Translations under genes and position numbers: made by a program
Assembly: GCF_001428485.1 (NCBI RefSeq)
Contig: NZ_LMHS01000003.1
Coordinates: 601,625 to 665,624 of the forward strand
Source of the DNA: Microbacterium sp. Root180
Lineage (GTDB): Bacteria > Actinomycetota > Actinomycetes > Actinomycetales > Microbacteriaceae
Direction of reading: 5' to 3'
DNA length: 64,000 bases
Part shown: piece by piece, positions 44,174 to 51,681 of the stretch
Position numbering within the stretch: the stretch's first letter is position 1
Layout of the letters: each line of letters starts with the position of its first letter
The notes under the pieces: generated by a model
Databases searched by the model: none
What the model saw: only the letters and a program-made list of their open reading frames with translations
What the model was told of the DNA's origin: nothing

Positions 44174-45484
44174 TCAGCGGAAGTCCGCTGTGCCTTCTTC
44201 GTACTCGGCGCCGAGGTTGGCGTTCGTCGCCTGCGCATCCTGCGTGCCGGTCACGAGACCCTGCAGCTCGCGGACGATGACGTCGTAGAAGCCGGCGGCG
44301 GGCCAGTCGGGGTAGAACGACAGGCCATCGTTGTCGAGGATGCCGTTGAACGTCGCGATGAGCTCGGCGCTCTTCTCGTCGGTGATGTCGGCCGGTTCCG
44401 CGGCGACGGGGACGCCGCCGTTGTTGCCGATGATCGCCTGGATCTCGGGACGCATCGTGATGTCGATGAACTCGTACGCGAGCTCCTTGTTGGCCGCGTT
44501 CTCCGGCACGACCCACAGGTTGCCCGACGACCCGAGCGAGAGCTGCGTGTCGGGGAACGCCTGCAGCGTCCAGTCGAAGCCGGCCTCCTCGACGAAGCGC
44601 CCGTACCACCACGAGCCCGACACGAAGATCGGGGCCGTGCCGTTGATGAACGAGACACCCGCGTCCTCGGCCTTGACGGACGAGACGTCCGAGGCGATGT
44701 AGCCCTTGTCGACGTACTCCTGGAGGGTCTCGGTGGCGTAGGTGATCTCGTCGCCCTGCCAGTCGACCGGGTTCTCGTAGAGCTGGTAGTCGTTGACGAA
44801 CTGGCGGTCCGCCTGCGTCAGCGCGAGCTGGTACCAGAGCTGACCCAGCGGGTACTCCGCGCCGGCCTCGGCGAGCGGGGTGATGCCCTGGGCGACGAAG
44901 GCGTCGAGCACGTCCACGAACTCGTCGTACGTGGTCGGGATCTCGAGGCCCGCCTCCGCGAAGGCCTCCTCGTTGTAGTAGACCCCGACGAACTCGCCGT
45001 AGTTGGGGACGCCGTACCAGGTGTCGCCGCCCATGACGCCGTCCTCGGTGTACTTGGCGGTCGTCTGCAGCGACGGGGCGAGCTTGTCCGCCCAGCCGTA
45101 CTCGTCGACGGCATCGGAGATGTCGGCGATCAGGCCGGTGGATGCCAGGAACCCTGCCGTCGCGTTGCCCTTGTTGAACTCCATGAGGTCGGGCGCGGCA
45201 TCCGAATCGAGCACCTGGCTCGCGGTCTTCTGGATCTGCTCGAAGGACTTCTGCTCGAACTCGACGGTCGCGCCCGTCTCCTCTTCGAACACTTTGATGG
45301 CTTCGTTCCAGGCCTTCGCCATGGCGCTGTCTTCGCCCTCGTAGTGCCAGAGCTTCAGCGTGTCGCCGTCGCCCCCGCTGCCGCTGCCGCCACCGGCGCA
45401 GCCGGCGAGCGCGAGAGCGCCGACGGTCAGGGCGCCCACGGCGGCGAGGCCGCGTCGGGCGTTCTTGCGTGTGATTCGTGCCAT
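44174..45484 (-). CDS. Extracellular sugar-binding lipoprotein of the ABC transporter
   Basis: 436 residues. Lipobox LALAGC with the lipidated Cys at about 29, then a Gly/Ser linker. Family 1 solute-binding fold: LKLWHYEGEDSAMAKAWNEAIKVFEEETGATVEFEQKSFEQIQ at the start and YGVPNYGEFVGVYYNEEAFAEAGLEIPTTYDEF in the middle. It captures the oligosaccharide outside the membrane. AGGAG precedes the ATG by about 10 nt. First gene of the operon. Confidence 0.95.
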   Translation of the reverse strand: MARITRKNARRGLAAVGALTVGALALAGCAGGGSGSGGDGDTLKLWHYEGEDSAMAKAWNEAIKVFEEETGATVEFEQKSFEQIQKTASQVLDSDAAPDLMEFNKGNATAGFLASTGLIADISDAVDEYGWADKLAPSLQTTAKYTEDGVMGGDTWYGVPNYGEFVGVYYNEEAFAEAGLEIPTTYDEFVDVLDAFVAQGITPLAEAGAEYPLGQLWYQLALTQADRQFVNDYQLYENPVDWQGDEITYATETLQEYVDKGYIASDVSSVKAEDAGVSFINGTAPIFVSGSWWYGRFVEEAGFDWTLQAFPDTQLSLGSSGNLWVVPENAANKELAYEFIDITMRPEIQAIIGNNGGVPVAAEPADITDEKSAELIATFNGILDNDGLSFYPDWPAAGFYDVIVRELQGLVTGTQDAQATNANLGAEYEEGTADFR

Positions 45485-45505
45485 CGGTGGCACTCCTTTC
45501 TTGGT

Positions 45506-45519
45506 GACCAACGTTGGTC
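45506..45519. promoter_or_regulatory. Second LacI-type palindrome before the binding-protein gene
   Basis: GACCAACGTTGGTC, a perfect 14-bp palindrome with the CG centre of LacI-family operators, 22 bp from the ATG. Its sequence differs from the TCGAAGCGCTTCGA site, so a different LacI-family regulator, encoded outside the window, may read it. Confidence 0.65.
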
Positions 45520-45539
45520 GAGGGTGTGGGATTCAGTTG

Positions 45540-45553
45540 TCGAAGCGCTTCGA
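45540..45553. promoter_or_regulatory. LacI operator TCGAAGCGCTTCGA of the glycoside operon
   Basis: Perfect 14-bp palindrome between lacI and the binding-protein gene. The same motif appears before lacI itself (46654), which ties it to the neighbouring regulator. Confidence 0.85.
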
Positions 45554-45590
45554 TAACGGGCAGCGAAACGCGAATCGGATGCCGCGGCGA

Positions 45591-46622
45591 TCAGTCCGCC
45601 GCGGCCTCCGACGATCTGGGCGCGGCGATGGAGCCGCGGGGGGTGTAGGTCGGGGGGATGAGCCGCACACCGGGCTCCGGACGGTCGGGCCCCAGCGCCT
45701 TCAGTGCGAGGTCGACGGCGAGGTCGCACGAGGACTCGGGCACGAGCGGGAGGGAGTCGAGCGCGACCGGCAGCGCGGTCAGGTCGAACGACGCGCCGAC
45801 GGACACGACGGAGACGTCCTCGGGCACACGCAGTCCGCGTGCATCGAGTTCGGCGAGGGCCGCAGCGTGGGCGTCGTCCGCGCAGTGCAGGATGAGGGCC
45901 GTCGCGCCGCCGTCCAGCAGTTCGGCGACGGTGCGACGGGTGCTCTGGCGGTCCGCGTGCTTCGAGCCGGTCGTGCCGTAGGCGGCATCCACGCCGCGCG
46001 CGGCACTCCGCTCGAGCACGCTGGCGCGCACACGCGGAGGGAAGTTCGACTTCACGTACGCGGTCTCGGTCTGGCCCACGAGTCCGATCGAGCGGTGACC
46101 GGCGTCGGCGAGAAGGTCGACCGCCTGCGCCGCGGCGGCCTCGAAGTCGAGGTCGACGCAGATCAGTCCGTCGTTGTCGTCGGGGATCCCGATGAACACG
46201 GTGGGAGTCGCGATCTGCCGAGCGAGCGCGACGCGCGCGTCGTCCGGGGCCACATCGAGGACGAGGATCGCGTCGACGAGGCCGTTCGCCGCCACGCGGC
46301 TCATGCCGGCCTGCGCCTGCTCGTCCGTCAGGAGCAGGATGTCGTAGTCGTTGCGGCGAGCGGCGATCGCGGTCGCGAGCACGAACGACATGTGGGTCGG
46401 CGCGTGCGTGTCCGTGCGCAGCGGCTCGGTCAGAGCGAAGATCTGCGTGCGCGACCCGGCGAGCATGCGTGCACCGGCGTTGGGGCTGTAGCCGAGCTGG
46501 AGCACGGCGGCCTCGATCCGGCGACGGGTGTCGGCGGCGACCGGGCGCTTTCCGCTCAACGCGTAGGACACGGTGCTGATCGACACGCCGGCGACCTCGG
46601 CCACCTCGTTGATATTCGCCAT
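45591..46622 (-). CDS. LacI family repressor of the glycoside operon
   Basis: 343 residues. HTH at the N-terminus: MANINEVAEVAGVSISTVSY, then ALSGKRPVAADTRRRIEAAVLQLGY (hinge). The sugar-binding domain runs from about 60 to 330. It probably releases the operon and its own gene when the imported sugar binds. GAGGTCGAC lies before the ATG. The TCGAAGCGCTTCG motif in front supports autoregulation. Confidence 0.94.
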   Translation of the reverse strand: MANINEVAEVAGVSISTVSYALSGKRPVAADTRRRIEAAVLQLGYSPNAGARMLAGSRTQIFALTEPLRTDTHAPTHMSFVLATAIAARRNDYDILLLTDEQAQAGMSRVAANGLVDAILVLDVAPDDARVALARQIATPTVFIGIPDDNDGLICVDLDFEAAAAQAVDLLADAGHRSIGLVGQTETAYVKSNFPPRVRASVLERSAARGVDAAYGTTGSKHADRQSTRRTVAELLDGGATALILHCADDAHAAALAELDARGLRVPEDVSVVSVGASFDLTALPVALDSLPLVPESSCDLAVDLALKALGPDRPEPGVRLIPPTYTPRGSIAAPRSSEAAAD

Positions 46623-46653
46623 GTCGACCTCATCGTCTGTGGGAAGTTCCGTA

Positions 46654-46682
46654 TCGAAGCGCTTCGCGGAAACGCTTCGATG
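46654..46682. promoter_or_regulatory. Two adjacent LacI operators before lacI
   Basis: TCGAAGCGCTTCGC at 46654-46667, one base off the perfect operator at 45540, followed by GGAAACGCTTCGA (46668-46680), a half-conserved second site, 32-60 bp upstream of the lacI start. Confidence 0.75.
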
Positions 46683-46719
46683 TGCATGTTAGACACACGA
46701 CGATCACCGGCGCAAGGCA

Positions 46720-46740
46720 TTTGTGGCATTTGCCAACAAA
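46720..46740. promoter_or_regulatory. AT-rich palindromic element between lacI and the mini-ORF
   Basis: TTTGT and ACAAA flank a TGGCA-TT-TGCCA repeat. It lies in an AT-rich stretch (about 46683-46870) with no gene, between divergent transcription units. Possibly a regulator site. Confidence 0.35.
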
Positions 46741-46848
46741 TCTCATCTCGCGCTCACGATCCGCTAACCCTCGAAGCGGCGCCCGCGCCCGGACCGATTG
46801 AGCAATGTGTCACATTCCGTCATGAATGGGAGGCGGCATCCGTGCGAT

Positions 46849-46878
46849 TTGACGCACTGGGACGCACTCCGTCATAAT
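46849..46878 (+). promoter_or_regulatory. Strong sigma-70-like promoter before the Cys-rich mini-ORF
   Basis: TTGACG (46849-46854), 18 nt, CATAAT (46873-46878), then 7 nt to the ATG at 46886. This is the closest match to a full -35/-10 promoter in the window, and it makes the mini-ORF leaderless. Confidence 0.7.
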
Positions 46879-46885
46879 CAGCCGC

Positions 46886-46987
46886 ATGACTGACAACGCA
46901 CGCTACCTGTCCGCCTGGGAGGCGAACGGAGCTGCCGGCATGATGATGGCCGGCCGCGTTGCCATGTGTTGTCGAATGTGCCACTAG
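46886..46987 (+). CDS. Cys-rich leader-type mini-ORF (33 residues)
   Basis: Begins MTDNARYLSAWEANGAAGMM and ends AGRVAMCCRMCH-stop, with three Cys in the last six codons and three successive ATG codons mid-way (an alternative 15-residue start after GGAG). It sits directly behind a strong promoter as a leaderless ORF. Cys runs at the end of a short upstream ORF are the hallmark of actinobacterial cysteine-sensing leader peptides. Stop codon lies in a GTGC-CACTA-GCAC mini hairpin. About 205 nt of non-coding leader follows before the winged-helix gene. Confidence 0.55.
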   Translation: MTDNARYLSAWEANGAAGMMMAGRVAMCCRMCH

Positions 46988-47192
46988 CACGGTGACCCCC
47001 GCCGGACCCGCACGCCGCTTCTGAAACAACGGCCTGGCGAGTCCCCGAAGCACCGGATTCCTGCGTCGATCACGCGCGACCGGATGCCTCGCTCAACGCC
47101 CGAAGACGGGCACAGCCCCCACCGGGCACACGCACATCCGAGCCCCTTCCTGCCATCCTTCGGCCGGGCTCCCTCCCGCTAGGACCATCATC

Positions 47193-47948
47193 ATGTCGAC
47201 CACCGCCCTCCTCGAGCGTCCCACCACCATCAGCACCGACGCCCCCGTCCGTCACCTGCGCGCCGTCACGAGCCAGAGTCCGAGCGCCTCGGCGCCGGCA
47301 CCCGCCGCCGAGGCGCCCGCCGCCCAGCGCCACCTGCCCGCCGGAACCGCTCCGCGAGGCTTCGCCCTGTACGTCGGCATCGACGAGGCGAAGGCCGCGG
47401 CATCCGGCGTCAGCCTCGGCGTGCTCGTCGACGCCCTGCGACGCACCCTCGGCGAGCTCGCCCCCGGCGCCGAGACGTACGCCACCGTCGCGCTCGCCCC
47501 CGTCGGATCCGGCGGCCGCGACGTCGACGTCGTGCGCCTCGCACTGCACGAGCCCTCGGCGATCGCCCGCACCAAGCAGGAGGAGCCCGAGGACGAGGAC
47601 CGCGCCGGCGGCGGCGTGGTCGTCGACATCTCCCGCAAGCGCGTGCTGATCGACGGCGACTCCGCGGCGTTCACCTTCAAGGAGTTCGAGCTCCTGCAGT
47701 ACCTGGTGCTGCGCGAGGGCCGCACGATCGAGCGCACCGAGCTGGTGACCTCCCTGTGGCAGGGCGCGACCGAGGAGGAGGCACCGGGCGAGCGCACGAT
47801 CGACGTGCACGTCCGCCGCCTTCGCGCGAAGCTCGGACGCTACGAGGACATCGTCCGCACCGTGCGCGGCGTCGGCTACCGCTTCGACCGTCACGCCGAC
47901 GTCGTCATCCGCTACGGCCACGGCACTCCCTCGCCGGACCGCTTCTGA
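47193..47948 (+). CDS. Winged-helix transcriptional regulator (OmpR-type DNA-binding domain)
   Basis: 251 residues without a response-regulator receiver domain. 1-60 Pro/Ala-rich linker; about 60-135 a small alpha/beta domain (GFALYVGIDEAKAAASGVSLGVLVDALRRTL); 145-240 the winged helix: DSAAFTFKEFELLQYLVLREGRTIERTELVTSLW, then ERTIDVHVRRLRAKLGRYEDIVRTVRGVGYRF. The signal it reads is unknown. The upstream Cys-rich mini-ORF suggests a possible sulfur link. The family-3 inverted repeat follows. Confidence 0.88.
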   Translation: MSTTALLERPTTISTDAPVRHLRAVTSQSPSASAPAPAAEAPAAQRHLPAGTAPRGFALYVGIDEAKAAASGVSLGVLVDALRRTLGELAPGAETYATVALAPVGSGGRDVDVVRLALHEPSAIARTKQEEPEDEDRAGGGVVVDISRKRVLIDGDSAAFTFKEFELLQYLVLREGRTIERTELVTSLWQGATEEEAPGERTIDVHVRRLRAKLGRYEDIVRTVRGVGYRFDRHADVVIRYGHGTPSPDRF

Positions 47949-47979
47949 CCCTCCGCGCCGGTCTGCCTCCCTTCCGGCG

Positions 47980-48078
47980 GCGCATAACTCCTGCACTTCC
48001 GTTGCGGCGGCGTGCAGGTGGCGCGTCACGGCGCGTCCCGGGGTCGTGCTCCTGCACCATGTGCAGGAGTTATGCGCC
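47980..48078. repeat. 99-bp intergenic inverted repeat, family member 3
   Basis: The same perfect 17-nt arms as the 10443 copy (GGCGCATAACTCCTGCA at 47980-47996 and complement at 48062-48078), with a 65-bp interior that differs. Located between tandem genes. An internal direct echo (GTGCAGG, CTCCTGCAC) may add secondary structure. Confidence 0.85.
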
Positions 48079-48125
48079 CGGGCGGCTTCCGACTCGGTCC
48101 ACTCCGGATGTCGGAGCCCGGGGCG

Positions 48126-48131
48126 TATCGT
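48126..48131 (+). promoter_or_regulatory. -10 element (TATCGT), leaderless promoter of the glycosylase gene
   Basis: TATCGT, 6 nt, then ATG at 48138. Confidence 0.55.
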
Positions 48132-48137
48132 CGTGGC

Positions 48138-49109
48138 ATGACCTTCGTCGCGCCGACCCGCCCCGTCACGCGCGACACCCGGCCTGCGTACGAGCGGCCG
48201 CTCGAGACGGAGTACCGGCCGCGGCATCCGCTCGATCTGCACCGCACGCTGCTCGTGCAGCGGCGCGGTGCGAACGACCCGTCGATGACCGTCGCCGGCT
48301 CGGTGATCTGGCGTGCCAGCCGCACACCGGAGGGCATCGCCACTCTCGCCGTCCGTGAGACCCATCCTGGTGTCGTGCGCGCCGCGGCGTGGGGTCCGGG
48401 CCGTGAATGGGCGCTCGGTCAGCTCCCGGCGCTGTGCGGAGCCGACGACGATGCGACCACGTTCGACGCGGCGCGGCATCCGCTCATCGCCGAAGCCCAC
48501 CGCCGCAACCCCGGCCTGCGGCTCGGCGCCAGCGGCCTCGTCTTCGACGCCCTCGCCTCGGCGGTCTTCGAGCAGAAGATCACGGGTCTCCAGGCGTTCG
48601 CCGCCTGGCGCCGGATCCTCACGTGGTACGGCGAGCGCGCCCCCGGCCCGACGCCGCGCCCGATGTTCGCGCCGCCGACGATCGACGGCTGGCAGCGCGT
48701 CCCGTCCTGGGGGTGGCACCGGGCAGGGCTCGAGCCTCCGCAGTCGAAGACCGTCGTGCGCGTCGCCCGCCGCGGCGACTCGATCGTGCGGGCCGTGCTC
48801 GCGGCGAGCGACGGCGAAGCGGTCGACCGGGTGCTGGTGAGCCAGCCGGGCATCGGCGCGTGGACCTCGGCCGAGACGCGCATCCGCGCCCTGGGCGACC
48901 CCGACGCGGTGAGCGTGGGCGACTTCCACCTCGCGCACGAGGTGGGCTACGCGCTCACCGGCGAGCGCGTCGAGGACGACGACATGCTGCGACTGCTGGC
49001 GCCGTGGGCGGGCCATCGGCAGCGGGTGATCCGTCTCATCTACGCCAGTGGCGTGCACGAGCCCCGCCGCGCCCCGCGTCTGCATCCGGAGGACCATCGC
49101 GACCGCTGA
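48138..49109 (+). CDS. DNA-3-methyladenine glycosylase-like protein (HhH-GPD, AlkA type)
   Basis: 323 residues. N-terminal beta domain about 20-110, then HhH-GPD: ASAVFEQKITGLQAFAAWRR near 140, hairpin LVSQPGIGAWTSAETRIRALGDPDAVSVGDFHLAHEVGYALTG near 233-275, with the catalytic Asp in GDFHLA. Actinobacterial proteins of this type excise alkylated bases. Start set by the TATCGT hexamer. Confidence 0.88.
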   Translation: MTFVAPTRPVTRDTRPAYERPLETEYRPRHPLDLHRTLLVQRRGANDPSMTVAGSVIWRASRTPEGIATLAVRETHPGVVRAAAWGPGREWALGQLPALCGADDDATTFDAARHPLIAEAHRRNPGLRLGASGLVFDALASAVFEQKITGLQAFAAWRRILTWYGERAPGPTPRPMFAPPTIDGWQRVPSWGWHRAGLEPPQSKTVVRVARRGDSIVRAVLAASDGEAVDRVLVSQPGIGAWTSAETRIRALGDPDAVSVGDFHLAHEVGYALTGERVEDDDMLRLLAPWAGHRQRVIRLIYASGVHEPRRAPRLHPEDHRDR

Positions 49110-49246
49110 CCCTGCACGGGCGGCGTCCGGCGCAGGATCTCCCGGGCCCGGCAGGGCGCGCGTACGGCCAGAGGACGGATGCCGCTACCCGCCGTATCGG
49201 CCGGGCGCGATCGGCGCGTCGCGCGGGTCGCCCCCTGGCGGCACGC

Positions 49247-49252
49247 CAGGAT
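49247..49252 (+). promoter_or_regulatory. -10-like element (CAGGAT) for the STAS/SEC14 gene
   Basis: CAGGAT, 6 nt, then ATG at 49259. Confidence 0.4.
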
Positions 49253-49258
49253 GAGCCC

Positions 49259-49636
49259 ATGATCGAGACGATGCACGGGCTGCCGGACGGCGTCCTCGGG
49301 TTCCGCGCGGTGGGCGCCGTCGACGCCGCCGACTACGAGTCGGTTCTCGACCCGGCCATCGACGCCGCCGTCGAGGCGGGGAACAAGGTGAACCTCGTGT
49401 TCGTGCTCGGCGAGGAGTTCGAGCGCTACTCGCTCGGCGCGCTGTGGAAGGATGCCGAGCTCGAGGGCAAGCCGGCGCACGTGTGGGGCAGGATCGCACT
49501 CGTGACGGACCACTCCGTGATCGCGGAGATCATCCACGGCATCTCGTTCCTGTTCCCGTGCGAGCTGCGCATCTTCGGGGTGGACGCGGTGGACGACGCC
49601 GTCGCGTGGGCGGCGGAGGGGCCGCGCGAGGACTGA
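49259..49636 (+). CDS. SpoIIAA-like STAS/SEC14 domain protein
   Basis: 125 residues of the PF11964 type: GVLGFRAVGAVDAADYESVLDPAIDAAVEAGNKVNLVFVLGEEFERYS, then GRIALVTDHSVIAEIIHGISFLFPCELRIFGVDAVDDAVAWA. These proteins may bind lipids or act in regulation; the function is not settled. The conserved Ser for phosphorylation cannot be assigned. Confidence 0.85.
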   Translation: MIETMHGLPDGVLGFRAVGAVDAADYESVLDPAIDAAVEAGNKVNLVFVLGEEFERYSLGALWKDAELEGKPAHVWGRIALVTDHSVIAEIIHGISFLFPCELRIFGVDAVDDAVAWAAEGPRED

Positions 49637-49733
49637 CGCACCGCCACTGGCGGATGTCGGAGGCGGGGAGCACACTGGCTCCCGCCACGCGGCCGGGCGC
49701 GGCATCCGCTGTCCTCGTCTCCAGGAGAACCAC

Positions 49734-50150
49734 ATGCCCAGCCTCAATCCCTACCTCTCGTTCCAGAATCAGGCTCGTGAGGCGATGACCTTCTATCAGT
49801 CGGTGTTCGGCGGTGAACTCGACGTCTCGACGTTCGGGCAGTTCGAGGGCATGGTGCAGGACCCCGCCGAGAACGACCTGGTGATGCACGCGCAGCTCAC
49901 GAGTCCCGACGGGTTCGTGCTGATGGGGGCCGATACGCCGACGGGCATGGAGTACCGCCGGCCGGCGGGAATCTCGGTGTCGGTCAGCGGCGACGACGAG
50001 GCCGCGCTGCAGCGGTGGTGGGATGCCCTGTCCGCCGGCGGCACGACCGTCATGCCCTTCGCCACCCCGCCGTGGGGCGGTCGATTCGGCATGCTCACCG
50101 ATCGCTTCGGGATCGATTGGATGCTGGCGCTCAACGCGACGCCCGAGTGA
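49734..50150 (+). CDS. VOC family protein (PhnB-like)
   Basis: 138 residues with PhnB signatures: NPYLSFQNQAREAMTFYQSVFGGELDVSTFG at the start and ATPPWGGRFGMLTDRFGIDWMLAL at the end, which holds the paired-beta metal site. Members are glyoxalase-fold proteins without one fixed activity. AGGAGAACCAC gives a good ribosome-binding site. Confidence 0.92.
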   Translation: MPSLNPYLSFQNQAREAMTFYQSVFGGELDVSTFGQFEGMVQDPAENDLVMHAQLTSPDGFVLMGADTPTGMEYRRPAGISVSVSGDDEAALQRWWDALSAGGTTVMPFATPPWGGRFGMLTDRFGIDWMLALNATPE

Positions 50151-50185
50151 CACCGCAGGACGCTCGCCGGCCGTCGCCCGGGCCC

Positions 50186-50191
50186 TAGGCT
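50186..50191 (+). promoter_or_regulatory. -10 element (TAGGCT), leaderless promoter of the 74-residue membrane protein
   Basis: TAGGCT, 6 nt, then ATG at 50198. Confidence 0.5.
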
Positions 50192-50197
50192 GTCCAC

Positions 50198-50422
50198 ATG
50201 ACCACACCTCGCAAGCGCTGGACCCGCGGCCACTCGGGCTGGGCGTTCGGCACCGTGCTCATCTTCACGCTGGGCATCGTCTTCGGAATGATCTGGGGCC
50301 AGCTGCTCGTCGGCCTGTTCCTCGCCTTCGCGGTGTCGATCGGCTGGCTCATCGCCTACGAGTCCTGGCGCGGACGCAGCGTCGGCATCGACAACCGCGA
50401 CGACAACGGCGCACAGCTGTAA
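50198..50422 (+). CDS. Small membrane protein (74 residues)
   Basis: Two hydrophobic stretches in AFGTVLIFTLGIVFGMIWGQ and LLVGLFLAFAVSIGWLIAYE, with a basic N-terminus (TTPRKRWTRGHSGW) and a polar tail. No family recognised. It precedes the DUF1918 gene by 61 nt. Confidence 0.7.
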   Translation: MTTPRKRWTRGHSGWAFGTVLIFTLGIVFGMIWGQLLVGLFLAFAVSIGWLIAYESWRGRSVGIDNRDDNGAQL

Positions 50423-50483
50423 CGGCATCCGTCTTCCGCCCCTCGCCCGCGAGTCGTATCGTGAGCGCCAGGAGGTGATCCGA

Positions 50484-50669
50484 ATGCGAGCCAGCGTCGG
50501 CGACCGTGTGATCATCCATGGGCGCACCGTCGGGTCGGCCGAGCGTGCCGGCGAGGTCATCGAGGTGCGAGGTCAGGAAGACACCCCGCTGCTCGTCGTG
50601 CGCTACGACGACGGTCATGAGGCGATCCTGTCTCCGGGGAGCGACTGCGAGATCCGGCACGAGACCTGA
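50484..50669 (+). CDS. DUF1918 domain protein
   Basis: 61 residues: MRASVGDRVIIHGRTVGSAE, then EVIEVRGQEDTPLLVVRYDDGHEAILSPGSDCEI. This is the entire DUF1918 (SH3-like, dsRNA-binding-like) domain. The ATG at 50484 is preceded by AGGAGGTGATC, a near-complete match to the end of 16S rRNA, in contrast to the leaderless genes around it. Confidence 0.92.
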   Translation: MRASVGDRVIIHGRTVGSAERAGEVIEVRGQEDTPLLVVRYDDGHEAILSPGSDCEIRHET

Positions 50670-50734
50670 GCGGCCCGGAGTCGGGTTCACTCCCGCCTCA
50701 GCGTGAGCTTCTCTGGATTGCGCACGTCCCCCTC

Positions 50735-50804
50735 CGTCCGTTTGTGCGGGCGAAAGCACCCCACGGGCCCCGCTCTTCCGTGCTTTCTCCCGCACAATCG
50801 GACG
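50735..50804. repeat. 70-bp intergenic inverted repeat
   Basis: 24-nt arms with two mismatches (50735-50758 and 50781-50804; core TTGTGCGGG and complement) around a 22-nt centre, between tandem genes. Layout recalls the 100-bp family but the arm sequence differs. Confidence 0.75.
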
Positions 50805-50863
50805 TGTACACCGGATCCAATGAATGCTCAGGAGCGGATGAACCGCTCCCGAAAGGACGCCCC

Positions 50864-51604
50864 ATGAAGATCGCGATCGCCGGCGGAACCGGCACGGTCG
50901 GACGCCCCACCGTCGATGCCGTGCGCGCCGCGGGACACGAGCCGGTCGTACTCAGCCGCAGCGGCGGAGTCGACCTCGTCGCCGGCGACGGCCTCGACGC
51001 CGCGCTGGAGGGGGTCGACGCCGTGATCGACACGGTCAACGTGTCGACGCTCGACGCCGACGCGGCGACGGAGTTCTTCACCACCGCGACCGGAAATCTC
51101 CTCGAGGCGGCCCACCGCGCGCGTGCGCGTCACGTCGTGGTGCTCTCCATCGTCGGCATCGACCGCATGGCCTACGACTACTACGCGGGCAAGGTGGCGC
51201 AGGAACGTGTGGTCGAGGCATCCCCGCTTCCGTGGACCATCCTCCGCGCGACGCAGTTCCACGAGTTCGCCGGGCAGCTGTACGACCGCGCCAAGCTCGG
51301 CCCGCTGCACGTCGCGCCCCGGGCGCGGGTGCAGCCGGTCGCCGCGCGCGAGGTGGGCGAGCACCTGGCGGCGATCGCCGCCGGCCCGGCGCTGGGCCGC
51401 GCACGCGATCTCGCAGGACCCCGCGAGGAGCGCCTGGACGATATGGTCCGCTCGTACGCGCGGCGCACCGGGCACCGTGGGTGGGTGCCGTCGATCAGTC
51501 TGCCCGGGGCTCAGATGAAGGGCATGCGCGCCGGATACGCCCTCCCCGGCGCCGACGCCGTACTCGGTCACCAGACCTTCGGGGAGTGGCTCGCCGCACG
51601 CTGA
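50864..51604 (+). CDS. NAD(P)-binding oxidoreductase, atypical SDR (NmrA-like)
   Basis: 246 residues. GGTGTVGRPTVDAVRAAGHEPVVLSRSGG at the start gives the TGxxGxxG-type dinucleotide loop; VVLSIVGIDRM and YYAGKVAQERVVEASPLPWTILRATQFHEF fit the NmrA/HSCARG branch, which often lacks a full catalytic set. Possibly a redox sensor or reductase. AAAGGACG precedes the ATG. Confidence 0.9.
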   Translation: MKIAIAGGTGTVGRPTVDAVRAAGHEPVVLSRSGGVDLVAGDGLDAALEGVDAVIDTVNVSTLDADAATEFFTTATGNLLEAAHRARARHVVVLSIVGIDRMAYDYYAGKVAQERVVEASPLPWTILRATQFHEFAGQLYDRAKLGPLHVAPRARVQPVAAREVGEHLAAIAAGPALGRARDLAGPREERLDDMVRSYARRTGHRGWVPSISLPGAQMKGMRAGYALPGADAVLGHQTFGEWLAAR

Positions 51605-51622
51605 CCCGGCCGGCCGTCATCC

Positions 51623-51675
51623 ACTCGCCAGGACACGCCGACCCCGTGCGCAGGGAACGGCGTGTCTTGGCGAGT
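51623..51675. terminator. Inverted repeat between convergent genes, probable bidirectional terminator
   Basis: 18-nt arms with one mismatch (ACTCGCCAGGACACGCCG at 51623-51640; partner 51658-51675) and a 17-nt loop, between the convergent SDR and aldo/keto reductase genes. Confidence 0.75.
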
Positions 51676-51681
51676 CGTGGC

